From assembly GCA_964618895.1 (NCBI GenBank), contig CAZUDO010000056.1, positions 158,320-222,319 of the forward strand: 64,000 nucleotides of DNA, given 5' to 3'. Below, piece after piece: positions 1 to 8,846 of the stretch. Under the pieces are notes generated by a model. It worked only from the letters and a program-made list of their open reading frames with translations. It was not told the origin of the DNA and ran no database searches. Made by a program: the position numbers and the translations under genes. The stretch comes from CAZUDO01 sp964618895. Its GTDB lineage: Bacteria; Desulfobacterota; Binatia; DP-6. The first letter of the stretch is position 1. The number at the start of each line of letters is the position of its first letter.

Positions 1-1
1 G

Positions 2-1585
2 CCCGGCGGCATGCCGTGCGGCAACGGCATTCTGGATCCCATGGAGCAGTGCGACGACGGCAACGCCCTCGACGGCGACTGCTGCTCGTCGTCGTGTACC
101 TTCGATCCGGGCGGCACCCCGTGCGCGAGCGACGGCAACGTGTGCACGGACGACGTGTGCAACCCGACCGGCGGCTGCACCCATCCCGCCAATGCCGCGC
201 CGTGTGGCGACGGGTTCTTCTGCACCGTCAACGACACGTGCAGCGGCGGATCGTGCGCCGGCACGGCGCGCGACTGCTCCAGCGCCGGCAATCAGTGCAA
301 CGTCGGCGTCTGCGACGAAGCGCAGGACCAGTGCGTCGCGCAGCCAGTGTCGAACGGGACCGGCTGCATCGACGGCGACGCGTGTACGCAGACCGACACC
401 TGCCAGAACGGGACGTGTACGGGCGCGAACCCCGTGGTGTGTACGGCCCAGGACCAGTGCCACGACGCCGGCACGTGCAATCCGCTGACAGGCGTGTGCT
501 CGAACCCGGCCAAGGCGAACGGGACCGCGTGTGCCGACGGCGACGCGTGTACGCAGACCGACACCTGCCAGGGCGGGACGTGTACGGGCGCGAACCCCGT
601 GGTGTGTACGGCCCAGGACCAGTGTCACGACGCCGGCACGTGCAATCCCCTGACCGGTGGGTGCTCCAACCCGGCCAAGGCGAACGGGACGGCGTGCACG
701 GACGGTGACGCGTGCACGCAGACCGACACCTGCCAGGCCGGGACCTGTACGGGCACGAACCCCGTCGTGTGCACCGCCCAGAACCAGTGTCACGACGCCG
801 GCACGTGCAATCCGGGGACGGGCGTGTGCTCCAATCCGGCCAAGCCGGACGGCAGTGCCTGTAGCGACGGCAACGCGTGCACGGCCGCCGACCAGTGTGT
901 CGCCGGCGTGTGCCAGGGCGGGGCGCCGCCGTGCGGCGACGGGATCGTGCAGGCCAGCTGCGGCGAGCAGTGCGACGACGGCGCTGCCAACGGCACGAAC
1001 CAGTGCTGTTCGGCCACCTGCCAACGGGTCGACGGCGACGGCGACGGCCTCTGCAACCGCGACGACCCGTGCACCGGCCTGGCCGGGCTGATCAAGCAGC
1101 GCATCACCATCACGCGTCTCGATACGCCGCCCGGCGACGACCGCTTGAGCATCAAGGGCGACGGCATCCTGCCGTTCCCCTTCGCGCCGGCGCTCAACCC
1201 GATCGCGAACGGCGCCCGCCTGCTGGTCGAGCGTACAGGGGGCACCCTCGTCGATGTGACCCTGCCGGGCCTGGCGTGGACCGGCACCGTCGGCTGGCGC
1301 GTCAACGCCGCTGGCAACACGTTCACGTGGACCGACAAGACGACCACGCCGCCGGGCGGTATCACGCGCTTCAAGGTCAAGCAGGTGGCGGCCACGCCGG
1401 GGCTGGTGCAGGTACGGGCCAAGGGGCTCGGGTCGTACAGCGTCACCGTCGGCGACCTGCCGCTCCGATTCACGGCCGTGCTCGACCCGCCGACCGCCGA
1501 GACGGGGCAGTGCGGCGAGGCGACGTTCCCGGGGCCCCTGCCCCCGAGCTGTGTGCTGGTGGCGGCGAAGCTGACCTGTAAGTAG
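2..1585 (+). CDS. Secreted cysteine-rich repeat protein, 5'-truncated by window edge
   Basis: The frame is open through the first base of the window, so the true start and signal peptide lie upstream; the ATG at 11 is only an internal Met. The product opens with a DUF4215-type Myxococcus cysteine-repeat module (CGNGILDPMEQCDDGN), continues through near-identical 55-residue Cys-rich modules, has a second EQCDDG module near residue 320, and ends in a ~170-residue Cys-poor domain closing with TGQCGEATF and a final TCK. The same C-terminal domain ends the protein at 36023-38629. Such proteins are extracellular or surface-bound; the role is unknown. It converges on the TetR gene with a 2-base gap. 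Confidence 0.85.
   Translation, partial: PGGMPCGNGILDPMEQCDDGNALDGDCCSSSCTFDPGGTPCASDGNVCTDDVCNPTGGCTHPANAAPCGDGFFCTVNDTCSGGSCAGTARDCSSAGNQCNVGVCDEAQDQCVAQPVSNGTGCIDGDACTQTDTCQNGTCTGANPVVCTAQDQCHDAGTCNPLTGVCSNPAKANGTACADGDACTQTDTCQGGTCTGANPVVCTAQDQCHDAGTCNPLTGGCSNPAKANGTACTDGDACTQTDTCQAGTCTGTNPVVCTAQNQCHDAGTCNPGTGVCSNPAKPDGSACSDGNACTAADQCVAGVCQGGAPPCGDGIVQASCGEQCDDGAANGTNQCCSATCQRVDGDGDGLCNRDDPCTGLAGLIKQRITITRLDTPPGDDRLSIKGDGILPFPFAPALNPIANGARLLVERTGGTLVDVTLPGLAWTGTVGWRVNAAGNTFTWTDKTTTPPGGITRFKVKQVAATPGLVQVRAKGLGSYSVTVGDLPLRFTAVLDPPTAETGQCGEATFPGPLPPSCVLVAAKLTCK
350..868 (+). repeat. In-frame 165-bp tandem repeat (about three copies)
   Basis: The segments starting at 451, 616 and 781 align at exactly 165 bp (55 codons). 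Differences are mostly synonymous or single-residue changes, for example CTAQDQC, CTAQDQC, CTAQNQC. A partial copy precedes base 451. The copies are more alike than the neighbouring Cys modules, which suggests recent duplication. Confidence 0.9.
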
Positions 1586-1587
1586 GG

Positions 1588-2235
1588 CTACGAAACGGCC
1601 TGGCGCGCGCCGGTGGCGACGAAGCTGCGTGCCACCTGCGCCCGCAGGCGGCGCACCAGCTCATCGCGTTCCGCTCGCATACCGCCTGCGACCCAGTCCG
1701 CCAGCAGCACCTGGTCCATCACGCTGAACATGCGCGCCAGGTACTCGGGGTCCTCGTCGACGAACTCGCCGGCAGCGATGCCGCGCCGGAAGATGCCCGC
1801 CTGCAGCGCATGGATCTCCTGCCAGAGGCGGATCTGCGCGTCCGTGCCCGCCGTCGGTCCGAGCGCCCACGACGACCCCGAGCGCAGGTGCAGGCGGAGG
1901 AAGCCCTGGTGGGCCAGGAAGTAGTCGATGTAGGTCTCGAGCAGGGCGTCGAGCACCTCGCGCGCCGTGCCGGGGCGCGCCGTCACCGCGTGCACCAGAC
2001 CGAGCAGCTCCTGCCCGCGCTCCTCCAGGATGGCTCCGAAGAGCTCCGTCTTGCCCGCGAAGATGCCGTAGATGGTTCCCATCGACAGGCCGGCAAGTGC
2101 GGAGATATCCTGGACTTTTGCCGTCTCGAAGCCGTGCTCCGCGAACACCCGCTCGGCGGCGTCCAGGATGTGGCTGCGGTACACGCTCTCGCGGGCGCGC
2201 CGGGCCTCGTCGCGCGGCGTCTTCCGTCGCTGCAC
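1588..2235 (-). CDS. TetR/AcrR family transcriptional regulator
   Basis: A 215-residue protein. The N-terminal helix-turn-helix reads ILDAAERVFAEHGFE, then VQDISALAGLSMGTIYGIF, then a ligand-binding helical C-terminal domain. This is a typical TetR length. The GTG start at 2235 fits the spacing of an upstream TTGTCA/GTAGTT promoter. The gene is divergent from the luciferase-like oxidoreductase at 2329, and a 9-bp inverted repeat spans both promoters, so it probably represses itself and the catabolic cluster until an unknown inducer, perhaps the substrate or a CoA intermediate, binds. Confidence 0.92.
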   Translation of the reverse strand: MQRRKTPRDEARRARESVYRSHILDAAERVFAEHGFETAKVQDISALAGLSMGTIYGIFAGKTELFGAILEERGQELLGLVHAVTARPGTAREVLDALLETYIDYFLAHQGFLRLHLRSGSSWALGPTAGTDAQIRLWQEIHALQAGIFRRGIAAGEFVDEDPEYLARMFSVMDQVLLADWVAGGMRAERDELVRRLRAQVARSFVATGARQAVS

Positions 2236-2242
2236 GCGTGAA

Positions 2243-2292
2243 AACTACCATTCGAAAAACGGCTTGACAAGTCGAATTTACGAATGGTAATT
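2243..2292. promoter_or_regulatory. Divergent promoters and putative TetR operator
   Basis: The rightward promoter is TTGACA (2264-2269), 17 bp, GTAATT (2287-2292). The leftward promoter is TTGTCA (complement of 2265-2270), 16 bp, GTAGTT (complement of 2243-2248), 7 bp, then the GTG of the TetR gene. The two -35 elements overlap. A perfect inverted repeat, TACCATTCG (2246-2254) and CGAATGGTA (2281-2289), overlaps both -10 elements. One bound dimer of dimers could therefore close both promoters. Promoter and operator roles are inferred from sequence. Confidence 0.65.
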
Positions 2293-2328
2293 CGCTGACC
2301 CGAATCCGAGTCGAGAAGGGAGCCCTCC

Positions 2329-3453
2329 ATGGAGTTCGGCATTTTCTCGCAGATGCACTGCCCGCCCTGGGACGACGAACATTCCCGGTACCTGCGCGAG
2401 CTCGAGGTGTCGCTGGCGGTCGAGGCGGCGGGCTTCAAGTACGACTGGTCGCCGGAACACCACTTCCTGCAGCACTACTCGCATCAGCCGGCGCCGGAGG
2501 TGTTCCTCTCCTGGGTGGCGGCACGCACCAAGCGCATCCACGTCGGTACCGCGATCACCAACATCACGGCGGCCGTCAACCACCCCGCCCGCGTCGCCGA
2601 GCGCATCGCCACCATGGACCACCTGTCCGAGGGGCGGGTCGAGTTCGGCACCGGCCGCGGCTCGTCGTCGGCCGAATGGGGCGGCTTCGCCATCCCGAAC
2701 GCTGCCGAGACCAAGCCCATGTGGCGGGAGTCGCTGGAGCAGATCCCGCGCATGTGGCGGGACGAGCCGTACGCGTTCGAAGGCAAGTACTTCCGCATGC
2801 CGGAGCGGAACGTGTTGCCGAAGCCGTACTCCAAACCCCATCCGCCGATGTGGGTCGCGTGCTCGAGCCCGAACACCTTCGCCGAGGCCGGCGAGCTGGG
2901 GCTCGGCTCACTGTGCTTCACGTTCGGCACGCCGTCCGAGATCGCCGAGCACGTCCGCAACTACAAAGAGGGCATCAAGCGCTGCAAGACGCCGGTGGGT
3001 GGGTTCATCAACGACAACATCGCCGTCACCACCAACATGTTCTGCCTGCCCGATGGCGACAAGGCGCGCCACCTCTATGCCGGGGCCAAGGTGGAGAAGT
3101 TCACCGAGTACTTCTTCAGTTGGCTCGATTCGATCCCGCGTCCGAAGGGCATGCCGAAGGACGGCCCCATCACGGGCCTGCCGCAGACCACAGCCGAGGA
3201 GCTGAAGGCCGGGCTGGCCGGCGGTGGTCGCCAGATCGGGGCGCCCGAGGAGATCATCGAGGTCATCAAGATGTACGAGGCGATCGGCGTCGACCAGCTC
3301 ATCTACGCACCCTTGACGCTGACGCTCGACCAGAAGTACGTCCTGGACTCGATCGAGACCTTCGGGAAGCACGTGTTGCCGCACTTCGACAAGGACCCCG
3401 TCCACTCGACGACGCGGCAGCGGCTGGCGGCGCTGAAGGCGCGGGCGGCCTGA
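2329..3453 (+). CDS. LLM-class flavin-dependent oxidoreductase (luciferase-like)
   Basis: A 374-residue bacterial-luciferase-fold protein. Visible family features are EHHFLQHYSH near residue 45, NHPARVAERIATMDHLS and GRVEFGTGRGSS. These enzymes use FMN or F420 for monooxygenation or hydride transfer; the cofactor cannot be assigned from sequence. An AGAAGGGAG ribosome site precedes the ATG at 2329. It is the first gene of the cluster and lies 18 bases before the aldehyde dehydrogenase, suggesting it starts an oxidative pathway whose product reaches an aldehyde. A paralogue lies at 49565-50785. Confidence 0.9.
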   Translation: MEFGIFSQMHCPPWDDEHSRYLRELEVSLAVEAAGFKYDWSPEHHFLQHYSHQPAPEVFLSWVAARTKRIHVGTAITNITAAVNHPARVAERIATMDHLSEGRVEFGTGRGSSSAEWGGFAIPNAAETKPMWRESLEQIPRMWRDEPYAFEGKYFRMPERNVLPKPYSKPHPPMWVACSSPNTFAEAGELGLGSLCFTFGTPSEIAEHVRNYKEGIKRCKTPVGGFINDNIAVTTNMFCLPDGDKARHLYAGAKVEKFTEYFFSWLDSIPRPKGMPKDGPITGLPQTTAEELKAGLAGGGRQIGAPEEIIEVIKMYEAIGVDQLIYAPLTLTLDQKYVLDSIETFGKHVLPHFDKDPVHSTTRQRLAALKARAA

Positions 3454-3471
3454 GCGGCGGACACGAAGCAG

Positions 3472-4929
3472 ATGGGCGTGCCGGTCATCGACAGGATCCT
3501 CGTCGGCGGAGAATGGGTTCCCGCCGGCGCCGGGACCTATCCGGTGATCGACCCGGCCACCGAGGAGCCGGCCGGACACGCGCCGCACGCCTCGGTCGCC
3601 CAGGTCAGCGCTGCTGCCCGCGCGGCGCGCGACGCCTTCGAGCGCGGGCCGTGGCGCACGATGCCCGCGGCCGAGCGCGCCGGCTGTCTGCGCGACGCGA
3701 CCGAGCGCTTCAAACGCCACATGCACGAGCTGGTCGACCTCACCATCGCGGAGACCGGGGCGGTGCGGGCGGTGGCGGAGAGCCAGCAGGTGGGGGCGGT
3801 GGCGCTCCGACTCGCCAAGGCGGCCGACCTGGCGGGCGAGGCGACCGACGAGGCGTTGTCGCCCCGCGAGCTGCCCGGCGGGCGCGGGCTCGCTACCGGC
3901 ATCGTCGTCCGCGAGCCCATCGGCGTAGTGGCCTGCGTCACGCCCGCCAACTTCCCCATGACCAACTGCGCCGGCAAGCTCGGTCCGGCGCTGGCGTGCG
4001 GCAATACGGTGGTGGTGAAGCCGGCGCCCGTCGACCCACTCGGCGTGGCCGAGCTCTGCCGCCTGGTCGCGCCCGCGTTCCCGCCCGGCGTGGTCAACTT
4101 CGTGTGCGGGCCCGGCCCCGACATCGGCGAGGCGCTCACGCTGTCGCCCGACGTGGACATGATCTCCTTCACCGGCAGCTCGGGCGTGGGCGCGCGCATC
4201 CAGGAACAGGCCGGGCCGCGCATGAAGCGCACCCTGATGGAGCTGGGCGGCAAGTCGGCCAGCATCGTGTTCGCCGACGCGGATCCCGCCCGGGCGCTGC
4301 AGGGCGCGATGCAGGTGTGGACCTTTCACTCGGGGCAGATCTGCATCGCCGGCACGCGGCTCCTGATCGAAGCGTCGATCTACGATGCCTTCACGGCCCG
4401 CATGGTCGAGGCGGCCGCGAAGCTCACGATCGGCGACCCGCGCGCGCCGGGGGTGATCGTCGGCCCGCTGGTCTCGGCGGCGCAGCGCGAGCGTGTCGAG
4501 CGCTTCATCGCGCGCGGCAGGGCCGAGGGCGCCACGGTCGCCTGCGGCGGGCGCCGCCCGCCGCACCTGCCGCGCGGCTACTACATGGAGCCGACGCTCT
4601 TCACCCACGCGCAGAACGACATGGAGGTCGCGCGCGAGGAGATCTTCGGTCCCGTCATCACCGCCATACCCTTCCGCGATGAGGCCGAGGCGATCGCGCT
4701 CGCCAACGACTCCGACTATGGCCTCTACGGCTACGTATGGACCGGCGACACGGCGCGCGGCGTGCGGGTAGCGCGCGCGCTCCGCACGGGGACGGTGCAG
4801 ATCAACGGCAGCCCGCTCAACCCCGATGCCCCCTTCGGTGGCTACAAGCGCTCCGGCGTCGGCCGCGACGGCGGCCGCTGGGCGCTCGGGACGTACAGCG
4901 AGCTCAAATACATCGGGTGGACGGCATGA
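3472..4929 (+). CDS. NAD(P)-dependent aldehyde dehydrogenase
   Basis: A 485-residue ALDH-superfamily protein of full length. It shows the cofactor loop FTGSSGVGARI, the general base Glu257 in LMELGGKS and the nucleophile Cys291 in FHSGQICIAG. The C-terminal FGGYKRSGVGRDGG segment is also typical. It oxidises an aldehyde to the acid with NAD(P)+ in the cytoplasm; the substrate is unknown. It sits in the same transcription unit as the upstream luciferase-like enzyme and the downstream amidohydrolase, and probably handles an aldehyde made by the monooxygenase or by the alcohol dehydrogenase three genes on. Confidence 0.92.
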   Translation: MGVPVIDRILVGGEWVPAGAGTYPVIDPATEEPAGHAPHASVAQVSAAARAARDAFERGPWRTMPAAERAGCLRDATERFKRHMHELVDLTIAETGAVRAVAESQQVGAVALRLAKAADLAGEATDEALSPRELPGGRGLATGIVVREPIGVVACVTPANFPMTNCAGKLGPALACGNTVVVKPAPVDPLGVAELCRLVAPAFPPGVVNFVCGPGPDIGEALTLSPDVDMISFTGSSGVGARIQEQAGPRMKRTLMELGGKSASIVFADADPARALQGAMQVWTFHSGQICIAGTRLLIEASIYDAFTARMVEAAAKLTIGDPRAPGVIVGPLVSAAQRERVERFIARGRAEGATVACGGRRPPHLPRGYYMEPTLFTHAQNDMEVAREEIFGPVITAIPFRDEAEAIALANDSDYGLYGYVWTGDTARGVRVARALRTGTVQINGSPLNPDAPFGGYKRSGVGRDGGRWALGTYSELKYIGWTA

Positions 4930-4972
4930 GCGGCCGCGGCACGCCCATCGGATGGATCGGACGGACGGCGTA

Positions 4973-6679
4973 ATGGCATTCGACACCATCATCAAGGGCG
5001 GCACGGTCGTGGACGGCTCGGGGCTTCCGCGGCGGCTCGCCGACGTGGGCATCCGCGGCGGCATGATCACGGACGTGGGCCGGCTCTCGGGCGGCACGCG
5101 TACGATCGACGCCGACGGGCTGGTGGTGATGCCCGGCATCGTCGACGCGCACACCCACTACGACCCGCAGCTTACCTTCGACCCGTTCGGCAGCTCGTCG
5201 TGCTTCCACGGCGTCACCTCGGTGGTGGGCGGCAACTGCGGCTATTCGATCGCGCCCTGCGCTCCGAAAGACCGCGACTGGATCACGGCCTTCTTCGCCA
5301 AGGTCGAGGGCATGACGCCGAGCGTGCTGAAGGCGGGCCTGCCGTGGGACTGGGAGACCTTCCCCCAGCTCCTCGACGTGCTCGACACCCGCCTCGGCAT
5401 CAACGCCGCCGCCTACGTCGGCCACTCCGCCATCCGGCGCTGGGTGATGGGGGACGCGGCCTCGGAGCGCGCGGCCACGCCCGCCGAGATCACGCAGATG
5501 GCCGCCCTGGTGCGCGAGGCGATGCGCCACGGCGCCGCCGGCTTCTCGTCGTCGCAGTCGCCGACGCACGTCGACCAGTTCAACCGGCCGGTGCCGTCGC
5601 GCAAGGCCACCTTCGAGGAGATCAAGGCGCTCGCCACGGCGGCGGGCGAGGGCGGGGCGGGCTCGATTGCGTTCCTGGCGTCGACGGCGGTGCAGGGTTA
5701 CGACGCCGGCGACCGCGAGCGGCTCGTCGAGCTGGCGCACGTCTCCGGGCTGCCGGTGGTCGTGCAGGGCATGGGCTACCGTCCCGGCGCCAAGGACAAG
5801 TGGGACGACCAGGTGCGCTTCCTCTCCGATGCGCGCAGCCAGGGGGCGGCTATCTACTCGATGCTGCGGACGCAGCCGTTCATGCGGCCGTTCAACTGGC
5901 GGCGCGGCACGTCGCTGTTCGACGGCGTGTTCCACTGGCGCGACCTGGCGGCTCTGCCCCCGGCGGAGCGCCTGGCGCGCTTCAAGAACTCCAACGGCCG
6001 GGAAGAGCTGCGCCGGGGGCTCGACCATCCCAACACCGACAGCGCCAAGGGCTCGACCCTGCCGCCGCCGGCCATGACGGCGCTGTTCGTCGACAAGTCG
6101 AAAACGGATCCGGGCGCGGTCGGAAAGCACCTCGCTCAGCTCGCCAAGGAGCGCGGCGTCCATCCCGCCGACGTGTTCTGCGAGATCACCGCCGGCGACG
6201 ACCTCGATACGCAGTGGGTCTACAACAGCGAGAGCCCGGCCTGGATCGAGGCCAATCTCGAGGCCCAGAAGAACCTGCACATGATCGTCGGCACCGGCGA
6301 CGGCGGCGCACACGCCGATCGCGACGACGGCGCCGAGTGGTCGACGTACTTCCTCCGCACCTGGTGCCTCGACCGCCAGGCCTACACGCTGGAGGACGCC
6401 GTCCGCCGCATCACCCAGCTGCCGGCCGTCATCTGTGGCATCGAGCGCCGCGGCATGATCGCGCGCGGCTACCACGCGGACCTGATGCTCTTCGATCCCA
6501 AGCGTCTGGCGCTCGGCAAGAAACAGCTGGTGCACGACATGCCGGGCGGCGAGGAGCGCTGGCAGGTGCTGCCGGAGGGGGTCGAGCGCGTGCTCGTGAA
6601 CGGCGAGGTAATCGTCGAGCGGGGCAAGCTCACCGGCGCGCGACCCGGGCGCGTCCTCCGCATCGGAAACGCCACCTGA
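4973..6679 (+). CDS. Amidohydrolase, N-acyl-D-amino-acid deacylase (D-aminoacylase) type
   Basis: A 568-residue metal-dependent hydrolase. It begins FDTIIKGGTVVDGSG and carries the metal-binding His60-x-His62 (VDAHTHYDP) and the GGNCGYS loop with Cys89, which is a zinc ligand in D-aminoacylases. The carboxyl end has the strand-rich return typical of composite amidohydrolases. The in-frame codons upstream of ATG 4973 overlap the ALDH end, so this ATG was chosen. It would cleave an amide or related C-N bond in the substrate of the cluster; exact specificity is unknown. The downstream ADH start overlaps its stop (TGATG). Confidence 0.88.
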   Translation: MAFDTIIKGGTVVDGSGLPRRLADVGIRGGMITDVGRLSGGTRTIDADGLVVMPGIVDAHTHYDPQLTFDPFGSSSCFHGVTSVVGGNCGYSIAPCAPKDRDWITAFFAKVEGMTPSVLKAGLPWDWETFPQLLDVLDTRLGINAAAYVGHSAIRRWVMGDAASERAATPAEITQMAALVREAMRHGAAGFSSSQSPTHVDQFNRPVPSRKATFEEIKALATAAGEGGAGSIAFLASTAVQGYDAGDRERLVELAHVSGLPVVVQGMGYRPGAKDKWDDQVRFLSDARSQGAAIYSMLRTQPFMRPFNWRRGTSLFDGVFHWRDLAALPPAERLARFKNSNGREELRRGLDHPNTDSAKGSTLPPPAMTALFVDKSKTDPGAVGKHLAQLAKERGVHPADVFCEITAGDDLDTQWVYNSESPAWIEANLEAQKNLHMIVGTGDGGAHADRDDGAEWSTYFLRTWCLDRQAYTLEDAVRRITQLPAVICGIERRGMIARGYHADLMLFDPKRLALGKKQLVHDMPGGEERWQVLPEGVERVLVNGEVIVERGKLTGARPGRVLRIGNAT

Positions 6680-7758
6680 TGCGGGCCGCCGTCTACCACG
6701 GGGGTGGGAAGCCGGTCTCCATCGAGGAGATCGGCGTGCGCGACCCCGGCCCGGGCGAGGTGCGGGTCGCCATCAAGGCGGCGGGTCTCTGCCACTCCGA
6801 CCTGAGCGTCATCGACGGCACCATCCCGTATCCGGTGCCGGTGGTGCTCGGGCACGAGGGGGCCGGCATGGTGGACGCGATCGGGAGCGGCGTCACCGGC
6901 GTGAAGGAAGGCGACGCCGTCGTCCTCTCGACGCTGGCCCACTGCGGCCGCTGTCGCGCCTGCGAGGTGGGGCGGCCGACCGAATGCCGGAACGCCCCCA
7001 ATCCCAAGGAGACGCTGCCCTTCACCGTGGGCGGGAAGCCGGCGTACCAGTTCGCCAACACATCGGCCTTCACCGAGCGCACGGTGGTGCGCGAGCAGAG
7101 CGCCATCCCGATCGACCCGCGCGTTCCCTTCGACTGCGCTGCGCTCATCGGCTGCGGCATCATGACCGGCTTCGGCGCGGTCGTGAACCGGGCGAAGGTG
7201 GAGACGGGGGCCACCATGGCCGTCTTCGGCCTCGGCGGCATCGGCCTCAGCTGCGTGCAGGGCGGGGTGCTGGTGGGCGCGGCGCAGATCATCGCCGTCG
7301 ATGTGGTGAGTGAGAAGCTCGACCTGGCCCGCCGCCTGGGCGCCACGCACACGCTCGACGCCACGCGCGACGACCCGGTGGCGGCCATCCGGGACCTCAC
7401 CCGCGGCGGCGCCGACTACACCTTCGAGGCGGTCGGCAGCCTGCCCGTCATCAAGCAGGCGCTCGACGCCCTCGGCCCGGGCGGCACGCTCACCATCGTC
7501 GGCGTGCCCAAGTTGGGCTCGAGCCTCGACGTGGTGGTCCACACGCTCTACCAGAACAAGGCGATCCTCGGCTGCCGCTACGGCGCCGCCCGGCCGCGGC
7601 GCGACTTTCCGCTGCTCGCCGACCTGTATCTCGGCGGCCGGCTCAAGATCGACGAGCTCATCACCCGGCACTACGCGCTCGACGACTTCGAACGGGCGCT
7701 GACCGACCTGCGCAGCGGGCACCTCGCCCGCGGCGTGTTCCGCTTCGACGCGGCCTAG
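6679..7758 (+). CDS. Zinc-dependent alcohol dehydrogenase (MDR family)
   Basis: A 359-residue medium-chain dehydrogenase. Catalytic zinc ligands are Cys38 (GLCHSD), His59/Glu60 (GHEGAG) and a Cys in GCGIMTGFG near residue 160. The structural zinc lobe Cys89, Cys92, Cys95, Cys103 is complete. The Rossmann motif GLGGIGLS follows. The C-terminal part resembles the group that includes NDMA-dependent alcohol dehydrogenases, so a tightly bound nicotinamide is possible. The start overlaps the amidohydrolase stop by one base, indicating translational coupling. It presumably feeds an aldehyde to the upstream ALDH. Confidence 0.9.
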   Translation: MRAAVYHGGGKPVSIEEIGVRDPGPGEVRVAIKAAGLCHSDLSVIDGTIPYPVPVVLGHEGAGMVDAIGSGVTGVKEGDAVVLSTLAHCGRCRACEVGRPTECRNAPNPKETLPFTVGGKPAYQFANTSAFTERTVVREQSAIPIDPRVPFDCAALIGCGIMTGFGAVVNRAKVETGATMAVFGLGGIGLSCVQGGVLVGAAQIIAVDVVSEKLDLARRLGATHTLDATRDDPVAAIRDLTRGGADYTFEAVGSLPVIKQALDALGPGGTLTIVGVPKLGSSLDVVVHTLYQNKAILGCRYGAARPRRDFPLLADLYLGGRLKIDELITRHYALDDFERALTDLRSGHLARGVFRFDAA

Positions 7759-7772
7759 ACGGAGGGAGTCCC

Positions 7773-8840
7773 ATGGGACGATTCGGCTATCACGTGATTG
7801 ACGCCGACGGGCACGGCGGCGACCAGCCCAGCTGGCAGGACCGCTTGCCGGCGGAGTTCCAGCCGCACATGGCCACGCGTCGCGAGCGCATCAAGCAGCA
7901 GTTCGCGAACCTGCCCGGCGTCGGCATCAAGCAGACCAAGGGCACCGCCAAGCTGGACAGCCTCGAGCGCCCCGGCATGACGGACCCCAAGCCCCGGCTG
8001 GAAGACATGGACCTGGAAGGTATCGACCAGACCATCATGTTCCCCGGTGGCGCCGGCGAGGAGTGGGCCGGGCTCGATCGCGGCTTCGCGATCGCGCTCT
8101 GCCGAACGCTGAACGACGCGCGCGCCGAGTACACGCGCTACGCGCCGAAGCGTCTCATGTCGGTCGCCAAGCTTCCCATGATCGACCCCGCCGCCGCCGC
8201 CGCCGAGCTGCGCCGCGCCGTCAAGGAGCTCGGCATGGTCGGCATGGTGACCACCCAGCACGTGCGCGACAAGAACCTCGACGACCCGAGCTTCGACGTG
8301 GTCTGGCGCACGGCCGAGGACCTGGGCGTGGCGGTCTGTGTGCACGGCGGCGGCCAGGCGATCGACCAGGTGCCGATCGGCGTCGACCGCTGGACGACGC
8401 GCCTCGAGGTGCACGCCTTCACCCATCCGGTCGGGCAGATGATGGCGGTGATGGCGTTCTCGGCGGGCGGCATCCTGCATCGCTTCCCGAAGCTCCGGGT
8501 CGCCTTCCTCGAGGCCACCACCGGCTGGCTGCCGTTCTGGCTGGAGCGCCTGGACGAGCACTGGGAGCTCACGCCCGAGCAGGCGCCGATCATCGACCGG
8601 AAGCCGAGCGAGTACATTTTGTCCGGCCGCTGCTTCATCGGCTGCGATCCCGACGAGAAGTACATGCCGCACGTCGTCGACGCGCTCGGCGAAGGGGTGG
8701 TGGTGTACGCCTCGGACTACTGCCACTGGGACTGCCGCTTCCCGGACACGGTGAAGATCATCGCGGAGCGGACGGATCTGTCGCAGAGCGCCAAGCAGAA
8801 GCTCTTCGACGACAACCCGCGCCGGCTGTACGCGCTCTGA
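7773..8840 (+). CDS. Amidohydrolase-2 family metal-dependent hydrolase
   Basis: A 355-residue TIM-barrel protein of the amidohydrolase-2 (ACMSD-like) superfamily. It starts with the strand-1 region VIDADGHGGD, where relatives carry a DxHxE-type metal site, and later shows VCVHGGG, LRVAFLEATTGWLP, and YASDYCHWD with the conserved Asp. Such enzymes decarboxylate or hydrolyse ring-cleavage and related acids. A GGAGGGAG ribosome site lies just upstream of ATG 7773. It is the second hydrolase of the cluster, pointing to a pathway that removes a C-N or carboxyl group. Confidence 0.88.
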   Translation: MGRFGYHVIDADGHGGDQPSWQDRLPAEFQPHMATRRERIKQQFANLPGVGIKQTKGTAKLDSLERPGMTDPKPRLEDMDLEGIDQTIMFPGGAGEEWAGLDRGFAIALCRTLNDARAEYTRYAPKRLMSVAKLPMIDPAAAAAELRRAVKELGMVGMVTTQHVRDKNLDDPSFDVVWRTAEDLGVAVCVHGGGQAIDQVPIGVDRWTTRLEVHAFTHPVGQMMAVMAFSAGGILHRFPKLRVAFLEATTGWLPFWLERLDEHWELTPEQAPIIDRKPSEYILSGRCFIGCDPDEKYMPHVVDALGEGVVVYASDYCHWDCRFPDTVKIIAERTDLSQSAKQKLFDDNPRRLYAL

Positions 8841-8846
8841 GCCGTC

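Noticed and set aside
2908..5154. 748-codon open frame on the minus strand opposite the oxidoreductase and aldehyde dehydrogenase genes
   Set aside because: It is antisense to two genes with clear catalytic motifs and has the Arg/His/Asp-rich composition of frame shadows in G+C-rich DNA.
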